Source of the DNA: Tsukamurella paurometabola
GTDB lineage: Bacteria > Actinomycetota > Actinomycetes > Mycobacteriales > Mycobacteriaceae
Reading direction: 5' to 3'
Assembly: GCF_900631615.1 (NCBI RefSeq)
Contig: NZ_LR131273.1
Location: 3,504,850 to 3,568,849, forward strand
Length of the DNA stretch: 64,000 nucleotides
Positions 23,291 through 32,622 of this stretch are shown piece by piece. The position numbers were made by a program, and so were the translations under genes. Positions within the stretch are counted from its first letter, which is position 1, and every line of letters starts with the position of its first letter. The notes beneath the pieces are model-generated. The model saw only the letters and a program-made list of their open reading frames with translations. It searched no databases and was not told the origin of the DNA.

Positions 23291-24655
23291 GCACTCCTCT
23301 GAGGGTTGATGTGCCCCGCATTGAGGAGGGGCGCGCCGGGGTCGTACAGGGGATCGGTGGGGTCGTACATCCGGGCCTCCTCGATCGGGTTTCCGTCCTC
23401 GTCGTCGAGCACGATGACCGGCAGCTCGGCGACCGTGTGGAGCGGCTTCGTCGGGGCGCCACCCCAGAGAGACCAGGACAGCCAATCACCATCCGAGCCC
23501 TCGCCCGCGGTCGGAAACTGCCACCCGAATCGCCGCTGGCGCGGAGTGCCGGCGAGTGCCGCATTGAACCTCTGAGCAGCATCATCGACGTTGTAGAAGC
23601 CCTGGAACTGAACAGGTTTCCCTTCCTGTCCGGCGATGATCCCGCGGCCCTGCATACCGTCGGTGATGCCCTCGGCGGCTGCCCGCGCGTCGTCTCGATC
23701 TGCTTCCGCGAACAGCCGCTCGATGTGTCCGGCGCTTCCCGACTTCGGGCGCCCGACAATGATTCGGTTCGCCGCGTTGGCGGTGATCCGTCCGGGCAGT
23801 GAGGAGGCGTACACATGCTGGGTCGAGATCGTCATGAACATCCCGAAGGATCGTCCCTGGGCATACATCTTGCTAACCAGGTTCACCATCTCGTTTGCCG
23901 CCATTTGGTCCGCCTTCGAGCCGCTGTTCAGTAGCTCATCAAGGCCCTGTCCCCACTCGTCGATGATGACGACAATCGTCTCCCAGGCGGGCTCAACCCC
24001 TTCGGCGAGAAAGAACGGCATGAGGGCCTGACGTCGTGCGAGCTCGTCTGCGAACCAGCGGATGAGGCGCGCGATCGACGCCGGATTCGCGCTCAAGTGG
24101 ACGACGCCGGGTACACGATTCCGGTAGAGCTCGTCCATGTCGCCGCCAGCCTTGAAGTCGCCGAGCAGAATCTTCGCGCCCTGGAGGCCGAGAGCGGACA
24201 CCATCAACTTGAGCAGCGTGGACTTACCCGCGCCCGACGTCCCCGTGATCACTGTATGAGGGCGCTTCGCGAGCTCGATAAAGATGCTCTCGCCGTCCGC
24301 CGTCACGCCGACGGGCAGCACGATCTGACGTCCCGCGACGATCCGTTCTGCCTCGGTACGCGGACGTACGAGCAGGGTGGGAGACAGAGGCGCTTCCTTC
24401 GGAAACGTCACCTCGCGCGTGCGCAGTTCGATTCGCGCAAGATGGCCGTTAGGGACCACCGCGAGGTTTGGGGCCTTGAACTCGGTGGCGAGCTTTCCGC
24501 GCGCGCGTACGAAATCGTCGATCGACTGCCCAGAGAGAGGTTCGACAATGATCTCGGGACCGCGGTGCCCGTTGCGAATCTCTTTAACCTTGGGCGCAGT
24601 GCCGGATCCTTTAGTCACCTGAGTCAGGTTCGCCGCGTGGAAAGTTCGCGCCCTA
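23287..24655 (-). pseudogene. FtsK/TraB-type DNA translocase, C-terminal ATPase part (gene split by IS630)
   Basis: This part holds the motor domain: Walker A VITGTSGAGKSTLLKLMVSA, then ILLGDFKAGGDMDELYRN, Walker B IVVIIDEWGQGLDELL, and the FtsK-like FMTISTQHVYASSLPG. It ends with a short C-terminal tail. A GTG at 24618 could still start a 443-residue product. Joining the codons across the IS (…DADHA|RARTFHAANLTQVTKGS…) gives one 671-codon frame with the part at 25803-26448, so the original protein was about 670 residues. TraB-type proteins form a hexameric pump that moves double-stranded DNA between cells. Without its N-terminal part, transfer is probably lost. Confidence 0.85.
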
Positions 24656-25750
24656 GTGGCGCGGGTTTGAAGTTGTTGGACGGTTCGCCTTCTCGAGGAT
24701 CTGCTCGGCGGTCTTGGTCCAGACGAACGGCTGTGCTCTCGGGTTCCAGCCGTCGATGAACGCCCGGATCTTGGCGTTGAGGTCCTGGACGGAGGTGAAC
24801 ACGCCGCGCCGGATGGCCTGTCGTTCGACGATCCCGAACCAGGCCTCGACGAGATTCATCCAGGAGGCGTGTGTCGGGGTGAAGTGCACGACGATCCGGG
24901 GATGCTTGGCGAGCCAGGCCTTGACGTTCGCATGCTTGTGAGCTGCGTAGTTGTCCATCACCAGGTGCAGCTCGACCGGGTTGCCGTCGGAGTCGAGCAC
25001 GTCGCGGTAGGCCCGCTCGATCTGACGCAGGAACGCCAGGAACTCCTGGTGCCGGTGCTTGGGTTTGAGGGCGGCGGTGACCTTGCCGGTCGCGATGTCG
25101 AGGGCGGCGAACAAGGTGGTGGTGCCGTGCCGGTAGTAGTCATGGGAGCGGCGTTCGACCTTCCCGGGCTGGGTCGGCAGGATCGGCACCGTCCGATCCA
25201 GGGCTTGGATCTGCGACTTCTCATCCACGCACAGCACGATCGCGTTCTGAGGCGGGTTCAAGTACAGGCCGCAGATGTCGGTGACCTTGCCGACCAGCTC
25301 GGGGTCGGTGGAGAACCGGAACGATTCGGCCTTGAACGGTTTGATCCCGTACGCGCGCCACGCCCGCGCCACCGCGGCCGGCGACACCTTGATCCGGGCG
25401 GCGAGCAGCCTCGTCGACCAATGCGTCACCCCAAGGCTTTTCGGCGGCGGCGTGAGCGTTGCGACGATGATCGCATCCTGATCGAGCTCCCGCGGCCGGC
25501 CTGGCCGAACCCGATCGGACAGGCCCTCCAGGCCACGCTCGAGATACCGATCCCGCCACGCGATCACCGTCGTCCGGCTCGCATCGACCAACTCAGCGAT
25601 CCGCTGATTCGACTCACCATCAGCGGCCAGCAACACGATCCGCGCCCGCTTGGCCGCGGACGCCCGCACCGAAGCGGACCGGGTCCACGACTCCAGCACC
25701 TCCCGATCACCATCGCGCAGCGTCAACGCCGGAGCAGGATGATTCGCCAT
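24653..25750 (-). CDS. IS630-family transposase, copy 2
   Basis: The 365-residue protein is identical to the one at 16886-17983, with the same DDE residues (VLCVDEKS, LVMDNYAAH, NLVEAWFG). As in copy 1, the stop codon TAG is completed by the duplicated target TA. Identity of the two copies indicates recent movement. Confidence 0.93.
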   Translation of the reverse strand: MANHPAPALTLRDGDREVLESWTRSASVRASAAKRARIVLLAADGESNQRIAELVDASRTTVIAWRDRYLERGLEGLSDRVRPGRPRELDQDAIIVATLTPPPKSLGVTHWSTRLLAARIKVSPAAVARAWRAYGIKPFKAESFRFSTDPELVGKVTDICGLYLNPPQNAIVLCVDEKSQIQALDRTVPILPTQPGKVERRSHDYYRHGTTTLFAALDIATGKVTAALKPKHRHQEFLAFLRQIERAYRDVLDSDGNPVELHLVMDNYAAHKHANVKAWLAKHPRIVVHFTPTHASWMNLVEAWFGIVERQAIRRGVFTSVQDLNAKIRAFIDGWNPRAQPFVWTKTAEQILEKANRPTTSNPRH

Positions 25751-25802
25751 GCCTCAATTCTCGCAGGCACCAAACTGTTCAATGATTAACGACACGCGCC
25801 AC
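24656..25802 (-). mobile_element. IS630-family insertion sequence, copy 2 (1147 bp)
   Basis: It is identical in length and encoded protein to copy 1, has the same GTGGCGCG/CGCGCCAC ends, and is flanked by TA (24654-24655 and 25803-25804). It interrupts the FtsK/TraB-type gene. Removing it together with one TA rejoins the frame without any change. Confidence 0.94.
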
Positions 25803-26448
25803 TAGCATGGTCCGCGTCGAGATAGAACCGTCTCACCGGCGGAGGGAACCCCTCCGTCAGATTTTCAGCTCGTCTGCGGATCAGCAGGATCACGAGCTCG
25901 CCGTTCGAACCTCGGCGGGCGGCGCGATGAATCTCATACTGCGTCCGAAACTGCTGCGCGACAGCATCGCCGAGCTCCTTGATGTGGACAGTTCCACCAA
26001 CGGGAAGCGTGATCTCGACGAGGATGTCGCGCCAGCCCGGCTCTGAGCTGCCGATCAGCTTCGCAATCCCGTAGCTCCCGGCGGGAAGGTGAATCGACGT
26101 AAGCCAATCGGACTGCGTGAGCCGCCAGTTCCAGATCGAGACCCAGCGCTCGGCTACGGTTCCCTCCGGCTTTGCCTGTCCTCGCTCGGGAACCGGCAGG
26201 TGGATTTCCTCGACGTCGCGAGCCAGCGCAATGAGTTCGTTGGCGTCCGCCTGCAGGCGAGCCTTCTGTGCGGCCTTACCGTCTGTCGTCGGCTCGACCG
26301 GCTCGACCGGCTCGACCGGCTTGACCGGCTTGACCGGCGCGGTCTCCTCGGCCTTCGGACGACGCGCGGGCTTCCGTTCCGGCGGTGCGGGCTCAGGCGC
26401 ATCGACGACCTTCGGGACGCCGGTAAGCCGTGCAAGTGGATTGCTCAT
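25803..26448 (-). pseudogene. FtsK/TraB-type translocase, N-terminal part (gene split by IS630)
   Basis: This is the first 215 codons of the split gene. The ATG at 26448 overlaps the upstream stop (ATGA). An N-terminal Pro/Lys/Glu repeat region (VKPVKPVEPVEPVEP) precedes an alpha/beta region (ERWVSIWNWRLTQSDWLTSI, GWRDILVEITLPVGGTVHIK) without membrane segments. The frame now runs into the IS and stops after SGACR. In the intact protein this would precede the ATPase and may direct oligomerisation or membrane contact. Confidence 0.8.
26290..26334. repeat. 9-bp tandem repeat, five units
   Basis: Five units of CGGCTCGAC or CGGCTTGAC encode the alternating Val-Pro-Lys/Glu repeat of the translocase N-terminus. 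The unit is a multiple of three, so copy changes would lengthen or shorten the linker without breaking the frame. Confidence 0.7.
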
Positions 26449-27593
26449 TTCCACACCACCGCGCCGTCCTCGTCGTCCTGGCTCGCGGCGGCGGAATTAT
26501 TCGTCACCGTGACGTGCAGCAAGCCACTTGAGTGATCGCGCTGCACGATCGGCGGCATCGCCGCGCGGACCTTCCACGCCTTGAGCAAGGCGGCCAGCTT
26601 CTTGGTGAGTTCTTCCTCGCCAACGGAGGCATGCGCGGCGGCGATGACGATCCGCGCGTCACCCTCACCGAGCGGCTCGATCCGGACGACGTCCAGCCAG
26701 TAGCTCGGGACCGGCTCACCGGTGACCTGGTTGTTGGTATAGGTGACCCACCGGAAGTCCTTGCAAACCTTGTGCAGCCGCGCATTCGCGATGGACGGTC
26801 CCCCCGACTCGTCGGCAACGGCGGCGAGTGCGCTGCCCTCGGGCGCGGAGAACCCGCCGGTCACAGCCTGATTCTTCGCGAGTGCGACCGCCTCCTCGGT
26901 CGTCAGATGCGGCTCGCTCACGCACACCGAAGTGGGATCGAACGGCGGAATCTCCGCGCCGATCGAAGCGAGATCTGCGTACCGCGCACGGTGAGCGGAC
27001 TCGGCCTGAGTGAGCCGCTCGTGGACGGCGTGCTGATAATCAGCCTCAGCGAGCTGGTAGCCCGCGACCGGCCAGTCGAGCCGCTTCGCAGACCTTCGCG
27101 CGAACCATGCAACCGCCGCGCCCACGACCACGATGGAGACCTGTTCCGAGGTCGCCAGGCCACCGAGCGGTACGCCAAGACCAGCCAGTAGGAGAGCCCC
27201 ACCGAGCACGCCGAAAGCGACCGACCCGGCCCGCTCCCGGCGAGCCTTCGCGACCGCCAACCGCGCCGCGGGCCCCGCCGGATCACGACCGGGAGGAACC
27301 GCCGAGTTGTTGATCAAGCCCATCGCGGCGATGAGGACAAGTAGGCCGCCCGCCAGCGCGGGAATGAGCACGCGGGGCTCCTTGAACGCGCGCGACTTCG
27401 CCTTCGGCGACGACCGATAGTCGGCCTCCGCCTCATTCATGATCTTGTCGATCTCCGCGGCCGAGCACGCGAGTCCGCGCGGGCTGTCGCAGGCGGCAGA
27501 TGAAGTGGTCGGCGCGGGGGTGGAGGGCTGGTTCTGAGAGGCCGAGCAGCCGCCCAGAACCAGCCCGCCGAGCGCGATGGCGGCGATTAGGAG
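26445..27593 (-). pseudogene. lipoprotein/membrane transfer protein, main part (gene split by IS21)
   Basis: The main part of the gene reads AAIALGGLVLGGCSASQNQP from the IS edge, continues through ACSAAEIDKIMNEAEADYRS, and ends at TGA 26445. There are hydrophobic segments at RVLIPALAGGLLVLIAAMGL and around AGSVAFGVLGGALLLAGLGV, then a long soluble domain ending DEDGAVVWK. Adding 18 codons from 30659-30712 gives a 398-codon frame starting MTSPQNAPWRRAHSTLLI, with lipobox LGGC near residue 31. An ATG at 27440 could yield a 331-residue product lacking the signal. It is coupled to the translocase gene downstream (ATGA). Confidence 0.82.
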
Positions 27594-27739
27594 TGGCTAT
27601 GACAGCTTGAAGAGGCCCCGGCTCGACGGCTAGACCTGGCCCCGTTTGCGACTCGCCGGTGGTGTTGCGACGGTTTGATCTGGCCCCACCTGATGGTTGC
27701 TCGTGAACATCGTTTCCGAGCCGAAGCAGGTGGTGGCCA

Positions 27740-29500
27740 ATGATGGGATCGAAGGTGGAGCTGTTCGCGCAGATCCGGCGGGACGCCCGGGTCGAGGGCA
27801 TGAGTATCCGGGCGTTGGCTCGCAAGCATGGCGTGCACCGGAGGACGGTGCGGCAGGCGTTGTCATCGGCGGAGCCGCCGCCGCGGAAGACGCCGGAGCG
27901 GTCGTCGCCGCGGTTGGACCGGTTCAAGGCGGCGATTGATGAGATGTTGCGGTCGGATCTGGATGCTCCGCGTAAGCAGCGGCACACCGCGACGCGGATC
28001 CGGGAACGCCTGGCGATCGAGCACGATGCGGTCGAGTTGTCGTATTCGACGGTGCGGGACTACGTGCGGGTCCGGCGGGCGCAGATCGAGGTGGAGGCCG
28101 GCCGCCGCCGGGAGGTGTTCATCGCCCAGGACCACGCATCCGGGGCGGAGGCGGAGGTCGACTTCGGCGAGGTCTGGGTGATCCTGGGCGGGGTGAAGAC
28201 CAAGTGCCACATGTTCGTCTACCGGCTCTCGCACTCGGGCAAGGCCATTCACCGGGTCTATCCGACCGGCGGGCAGGAAGCGTTCCTCGAAGGGCACGTC
28301 GAGGCGTTCCGCGAGCTCGGCGGGGTCCCGACCCGGCATATCCGCTACGACAATCTCACCTCGGCGGTGGTCGCGGTCCTGCAGGGCGGAGACCGGCGGC
28401 GACAGGAGAACCCGCGGTGGACGTTGTTTCACTCGCACTACGGATTCGATCCGTTCTACTGCCAGCCCGGCATCGCCGGGGCGCACGAGAAGGGCGGCGT
28501 TGAAGGCGAGGTCGGATGGTTCCGCCGCAACCGGCTGACCCCAATGCCGCAGGTCGAGTCCCTCGATGAGCTCAACGAGCAGATCAAAGCCTGGGAGGAC
28601 CGCGACGAGGGCCGCCGGATCGACGGACGACTGCGCACCATCGGCCAGGACTACGAGCACGACCGAGCAGCGCTCGCGCCGCTGCCGGTGGAGGATTTCG
28701 ACCCGGGCCTGATCCTCACACCACGGGTCGATCGGTCGGCGATGATCACCGTTCGGATGGTGAAGTATTCGGTGCCGGCGCACCTGATCGGCCGCCGAGT
28801 CCGCGTCTCACTACAAGCCTCCCAGCTGCTGGTCTACGACGGCCGGACCCTGGTCGCGCGGCATCCACGGGTCGCCGGCCGCGGCACCGCGAAGATCGAC
28901 CTCGACCACTACCTCGAGGTGCTCAAGTTCAAACCCGGTGCCCTGCCGGGATCAACGGCGTTGGCGCAGGCCCGCGCTGCCGGGGTGTTCACCGCCAGCC
29001 ATGATGCGTTCTGGGCCGCCGCCCGACGAGTCAACGGCGACACCGACGGCACCAGCGAGCTGATCGACGTCCTGCTGCTGCACCGCAGCCTGCCCGCCGC
29101 GGCGGTGATCGCCGGCATCGATGCTGCATTGCGGGTCGGGGCGGTGAGCGCCGAGGTCGTCGCCGTTGAGGCTCGCCGCGCCGAAGCCCGCCTGCTCGCG
29201 CACGCCTCGGTCGCTGCCGACCAGACAGGTGGGGCCAACGCTGGCCGTCATCTCGATCGCCATGCCGAACGACGCGAGCAACGAGTTGTCAGCCTCACCC
29301 AACGACGGCTCGCAGACCCCGCGGCGGTGATCGCCGGCCTGCCACCCGACCGGCGACCGCTGCCCAGCGTTACGGCCTACGACCGCCTGCTCCCGCAGCA
29401 CCGGCGACGCACTGCCTCCGACGCGCTACCTGCGTCGCTGGACCCACCACCGATTGAGTCGCTGGACCCACCACCGATTGAAAGGCCCACCCGGCTATGA
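27740..29500 (+). CDS. istA: IS21 transposase IstA
   Basis: The 586-residue protein has an N-terminal HTH (MSIRALARKHGVHRRTVRQA) and an rve DDE core: Asp in AEAEVDFGEVWV, Asp in HIRYDNLTSAVV, Glu in EKGGVEGEVGWFRRN. A C-terminal beta-rich domain follows (MITVRMVKYSVPAHLIGRRV). The extreme C-terminus contains the duplicated octapeptide SLDPPPIE, a 24-bp tandem repeat. It overlaps istB by 4 bp, so the pair is translationally coupled. Confidence 0.94.
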   Translation: MMGSKVELFAQIRRDARVEGMSIRALARKHGVHRRTVRQALSSAEPPPRKTPERSSPRLDRFKAAIDEMLRSDLDAPRKQRHTATRIRERLAIEHDAVELSYSTVRDYVRVRRAQIEVEAGRRREVFIAQDHASGAEAEVDFGEVWVILGGVKTKCHMFVYRLSHSGKAIHRVYPTGGQEAFLEGHVEAFRELGGVPTRHIRYDNLTSAVVAVLQGGDRRRQENPRWTLFHSHYGFDPFYCQPGIAGAHEKGGVEGEVGWFRRNRLTPMPQVESLDELNEQIKAWEDRDEGRRIDGRLRTIGQDYEHDRAALAPLPVEDFDPGLILTPRVDRSAMITVRMVKYSVPAHLIGRRVRVSLQASQLLVYDGRTLVARHPRVAGRGTAKIDLDHYLEVLKFKPGALPGSTALAQARAAGVFTASHDAFWAAARRVNGDTDGTSELIDVLLLHRSLPAAAVIAGIDAALRVGAVSAEVVAVEARRAEARLLAHASVAADQTGGANAGRHLDRHAERREQRVVSLTQRRLADPAAVIAGLPPDRRPLPSVTAYDRLLPQHRRRTASDALPASLDPPPIESLDPPPIERPTRL

Positions 29501-30324
29501 CCGCAACCGCCAATAAGAACCAGACGAATGCGCTGGCCCCGTCGTTGCGCCGCCGGGGCGGCCTCACCGAAGAAGCCGCCCTCGCCGCCGTTGACCAGGC
29601 CTGCCGGCGCCTACGCCTGCCGACAGTGCGGTCGATGATCGACCAGCACCTCACCGCCGCCGCCAAGCAGCAATTGTCCTACCAGGGGTTCCTCGCCGAA
29701 CTCCTGCTCGCCGAAGTCGACGACCGGGACCGCCGCTCCACTGTTCGCCGCGTCAAAGCCGCGGGGTTCCCGCGGGAGAAGTGGCTGGCGGACTTCGACT
29801 TCGACGCCAACCCCGACATCGAACCCGCCACCATCCACCAGCTCGCCACCGGCGACTGGATCCGCCACGGACTGCCGCTCTGCCTCATCGGCGACTCCGG
29901 AACCGGCAAATCCCATCTGCTGATCGGATTGGGAACCGCTGCCGCCGAGCAAGGCTTTAGAGTCCGCTACACCCTCGCCACCAAACTAGTGAACGAGCTG
30001 GTCGAGGCCGCTGACGAGAAGCAGCTCGCGAAGACCATCAACCGCTACGGCCGCGTTGACCTGCTCATCATCGACGAGCTCGGCTACATGGAACTCGATC
30101 GCCGCGGCGCCGAACTGCTCTTCCAAGTCCTCACCGAACGCGAAGAGAAGAACAGCGTCGCGATCGCTTCCAACCAGTCCTTCTCCGGCTGGACTGACAC
30201 CTTCACCGACCCACGACTCTGCGCCGCGATCGTCGACCGGCTCACCTACCGCGGCACCATCATCGAAACCGGCACTCACAGCTACCGCCTGGCTCACACC
30301 GAAGCAGCAGCTACCGCGGGCTAA
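29497..30324 (+). CDS. istB: IS21 helper ATPase IstB
   Basis: The 275-residue AAA+ protein is of the DnaC/IstB type: Walker A LIGDSGTGKSHLLIGLG (about residue 127), Walker B VDLLIIDELGYMELD, sensor IASNQSFSGW. It regulates the IstA transpososome and target choice. It looks complete. Confidence 0.94.
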   Translation: MTATANKNQTNALAPSLRRRGGLTEEAALAAVDQACRRLRLPTVRSMIDQHLTAAAKQQLSYQGFLAELLLAEVDDRDRRSTVRRVKAAGFPREKWLADFDFDANPDIEPATIHQLATGDWIRHGLPLCLIGDSGTGKSHLLIGLGTAAAEQGFRVRYTLATKLVNELVEAADEKQLAKTINRYGRVDLLIIDELGYMELDRRGAELLFQVLTEREEKNSVAIASNQSFSGWTDTFTDPRLCAAIVDRLTYRGTIIETGTHSYRLAHTEAAATAG

Positions 30325-30572
30325 GCGCGGCGTTCGTCCTTGACTACCGACAGATGCCGGCGCAAGGCCCGGTTCTGGTGAGTGACATAAACCACGGTCC
30401 ACCGGGTCGTCAGGTTCGGCAGTCGCTCCCCGTCTTTAATCTTCACCCGGACCGATACCTGATCACCGAGCTGATCATCACGCGCGATCACGAACTCGGC
30501 ATACGCACGCACCGACTCGCGATCCCAACCAGTCGGCGCAACCACACTGCGCACCCGCGGCCGCCCATCCAC
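30321..30572 (-). CDS. possible passenger frame inside the IS21 element
   Basis: This 83-codon frame is antisense to and convergent with istB, overlapping its end by 4 bp. It is beta-strand-like (DQVSVRVKIKDGERLP, RWTVVYVTHQNRALRRHL), which looks like protein, but there is no clear ribosome binding site. It lies in the 334 bp between istB and the right IS end, which is longer than needed for an IS terminus. The rest of that stretch holds nothing else I can name. Confidence 0.35.
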   Translation of the reverse strand: MDGRPRVRSVVAPTGWDRESVRAYAEFVIARDDQLGDQVSVRVKIKDGERLPNLTTRWTVVYVTHQNRALRRHLSVVKDERRA

Positions 30573-30658
30573 ACCCCGGACTCTAGCGGCTCAGGGCCCC
30601 ACTCAGGTGGGGCCGAATGAAACCGCCCTACCGGGGCCAGATCAACTTGACATAGCCA

Positions 30659-30712
30659 GATTAGGAGAGTGGAGTGGGCCCGCCGCCACGGCGCGTTCTG
30701 GGGGGAGGTCAT
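30659..30712 (-). pseudogene. first 18 codons of the IS21-split lipoprotein gene
   Basis: The ATG at 30712 (ATGA overlap with the upstream gene) opens TSPQNAPWRRAHSTLLI, the basic n-region and start of the hydrophobic core of the signal peptide. Then the IS21 end begins. Together with 26445-27584 this makes exactly 1194 bp. Confidence 0.8.
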
Positions 30713-30885
30713 GCCACCGATGATGTGGGCCCCGGGGACACATAGCAAGGCCAGAACATCATCTGACCTGCGATGATGATGGGCAGAAATCCTACAGCGA
30801 AGGACGTGACAACCGGGCCGGCGTCACGCCCAGGCAGGGTCACGAGAACTACAACCGGTCCTACAAAAATTCGGACAAAACCCAA
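30709..30885 (-). CDS. 58-residue membrane protein, first gene of the transfer operon
   Basis: A TTG at 30885 preceded by GGCCTGGA opens MGFVRIFVGPVVVLVTLPGR and continues with a hydrophobic hairpin (VVTSFAVGFLPIIIAGQMMF). The TGA overlaps the ATG of the split lipoprotein gene (ATGA), which argues that it is real. Small membrane proteins are common in the spread region of actinobacterial plasmids. The promoter should lie in 30886-30998. Confidence 0.5.
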   Translation of the reverse strand: MGFVRIFVGPVVVLVTLPGRDAGPVVTSFAVGFLPIIIAGQMMFWPCYVSPGPTSSVA

Positions 30886-30998
30886 TCCAGGCCGGAACTG
30901 TGAGAAACATCACAGCCACGGCTTGGTGTCACTCTCCGACCGCGCGAGGTGTCGAGCCGCCGCACGTCCAGGTGTCTTCGTCGACAAGTAGTTAGGGC

Positions 30999-32558
30999 TC
31001 AGTCGAGCGTCGGGTGCCAGCCGAACAGTGCGCGGTGGTGCAGCGCCTCGGGAGGCTCGGGGATATTCTCGTCGCCCGGCTGGGCCAACGCGCTTCCGAG
31101 TAGCCCGTTGTACCCCTCCGCAGCATTCGGCTTGTTGCACAGAATGACACGCGAGAATGCATCGACATAACCGAGCGCGCAACGTAGGAGACTCAGGCCG
31201 AGCGTCGGGACGTCGGCGACGAGCGTGCTCGGCCCGAACGCACGTTCAGGCATCGCCCGATAGGCCCCCAAGTCGTCGTAGTGCTGTTGCGTCAGTCCGT
31301 TGCTTGAGTTCGGTAGGAGATCGGGTACCTTCCCCAACTCGATCGCGACCAGCTTGGTGGATCCGTAGGAACGCGCGAGCCATGCTCCCGCGGGTAGGAC
31401 ACCCCCGTGCACCCTGTTGCGCAGTTGCTTCGCGATCCACGCGTACTTCTGTAGGCGTTCCACATCGACGAGAAGACTCGCGTCATAGTTGGGTCGAACG
31501 TGCTTATCGATGAATGCTGCGGAATCGAGTGACTGCCGGGACTTTCCGAGCTCCACGCTCGGGTTGAGTAGATGCTCGTAGAGCCTGCCAAACATGTCAA
31601 ACGCCGCCGATAGGTACAGCAACTCACGGTCGAGCGCCTCCGATGTCGCCTCAGTGACGTCGACTTGGTTCTGCCCGTCCTGCCCGTTCGAGAGTGCGGC
31701 CAGGAGGCCGTCGAACGCTCGGACAGCTCGGCACAGTCTGATCTCGACAGTTTCGAGTGCCTCGACCGTGGCGAACTGAAGCATGCACCCCGCGATGATC
31801 TTAAGTAGATGAAAGTAGCGCAGTCCGCTGATCACTCCGTCCCTGTAGAGGTCGTGAACGGAGCGAGACTGCGTCGTGCGCGTCCACTCTCCCCAGCTAT
31901 TCGTCCCGCGTTCCACGCGGGTCACCGGGTTGTGCTTCACGCGGAAGTAGTGCCCGATCACTGCGACCGCTTCATCCGGGCGCACGGCGAGCACGATGTC
32001 GTTGTCCTGGACGTCGGCGCGCCCGGCTGTAACGGCGTTGGTAACGATGACGTCGATCTGTACCGCGCCTGCTCCGGCTGCGTAAGCCGCGGCGCGGTGT
32101 CGGTCGCCCAGTGGGATCGCCGGTACCCCGTCTGGCATATCGCTCTCATCCAACTGGGAGTACACCCCGAAGAAGTGCCCACTCGTCCAACAGAACACCT
32201 TTCCGTCCTGGTTCAGCGTCACAGGCACGCGCGAGGTGTCGAGCAGCCGCTCACTGTCGTCCACGGAGGTGTACGTGATGCGTGCGACCACCGCAGAGGG
32301 GAGCAATGTCAACCATTCGCAGGGCACTTCGTCTTCGTTCTGAACCAGGAGATACGGCTCGACCTCGTCGCGCGTAAGCAGCTCAGGCAGGTAGCCGTCT
32401 GGAGGTGTCGGGACCGTCGCGACGTCGATCCCGAGCCGCACAGGGCGAGTTGCGGGTCGCAGCGGGAAGAGCGGGGTGTGTTCGGCTCGCTTACCTGTCG
32501 GCGGGCGGACGTACCTCATGAACCGGTAGTTCGGTTGCCCCTCGGGGATGACGACCAT
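30999..32558 (-). CDS. large cargo protein of unknown function
   Basis: The 519-residue protein starts at ATG 32558 (VVIPEGQPNYRFMRYV). The frame stays open to 32762, but that part overlaps the divergent gene. The N-terminal half is beta-rich; the C-terminal half is helical (LLYLSAAFDMFGRLYEHLLN, RLQKYAWIAKQLRNRVHGG). The RNRVHGG segment inside a helical domain recalls the basic R-(3-6)-H signature of HEPN-type RNases, though spacing and family are unproven. No transmembrane segment. It is the last leftward gene before attR and faces away from 32623, a typical place for defence cargo. Confidence 0.6.
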   Translation of the reverse strand: MVVIPEGQPNYRFMRYVRPPTGKRAEHTPLFPLRPATRPVRLGIDVATVPTPPDGYLPELLTRDEVEPYLLVQNEDEVPCEWLTLLPSAVVARITYTSVDDSERLLDTSRVPVTLNQDGKVFCWTSGHFFGVYSQLDESDMPDGVPAIPLGDRHRAAAYAAGAGAVQIDVIVTNAVTAGRADVQDNDIVLAVRPDEAVAVIGHYFRVKHNPVTRVERGTNSWGEWTRTTQSRSVHDLYRDGVISGLRYFHLLKIIAGCMLQFATVEALETVEIRLCRAVRAFDGLLAALSNGQDGQNQVDVTEATSEALDRELLYLSAAFDMFGRLYEHLLNPSVELGKSRQSLDSAAFIDKHVRPNYDASLLVDVERLQKYAWIAKQLRNRVHGGVLPAGAWLARSYGSTKLVAIELGKVPDLLPNSSNGLTQQHYDDLGAYRAMPERAFGPSTLVADVPTLGLSLLRCALGYVDAFSRVILCNKPNAAEGYNGLLGSALAQPGDENIPEPPEALHHRALFGWHPTLD

Positions 32559-32622
32559 GCGGAAATGATCGCAAGCGAACGGTAGGTGCGAGGCACATTC
32601 GATCCTCTGGCACGATCCAGGC

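Larger units (their letters stand above)
27594..30658 (+). mobile_element. IS21-family insertion sequence, 3065 bp
   Basis: The ends begin TGGCTATG and end CATAGCCA, with further inverted similarity (GGCCCCGG about 20 bp in). The 9-bp GATTAGGAG is duplicated at 27585-27593 and 30659-30667. It encodes istA and istB in the usual overlapping order. It interrupts codon 18 of a lipoprotein gene on the opposite strand. A 9-bp duplication is slightly longer than the common 4-8 bp for this family. Confidence 0.93.

Noticed and set aside
26290-26334. 9-bp tandem repeats as a CRISPR or regulatory array
   Set aside because: The units are in frame, have no spacers and encode the Val-Pro-Lys/Glu linker of the translocase.
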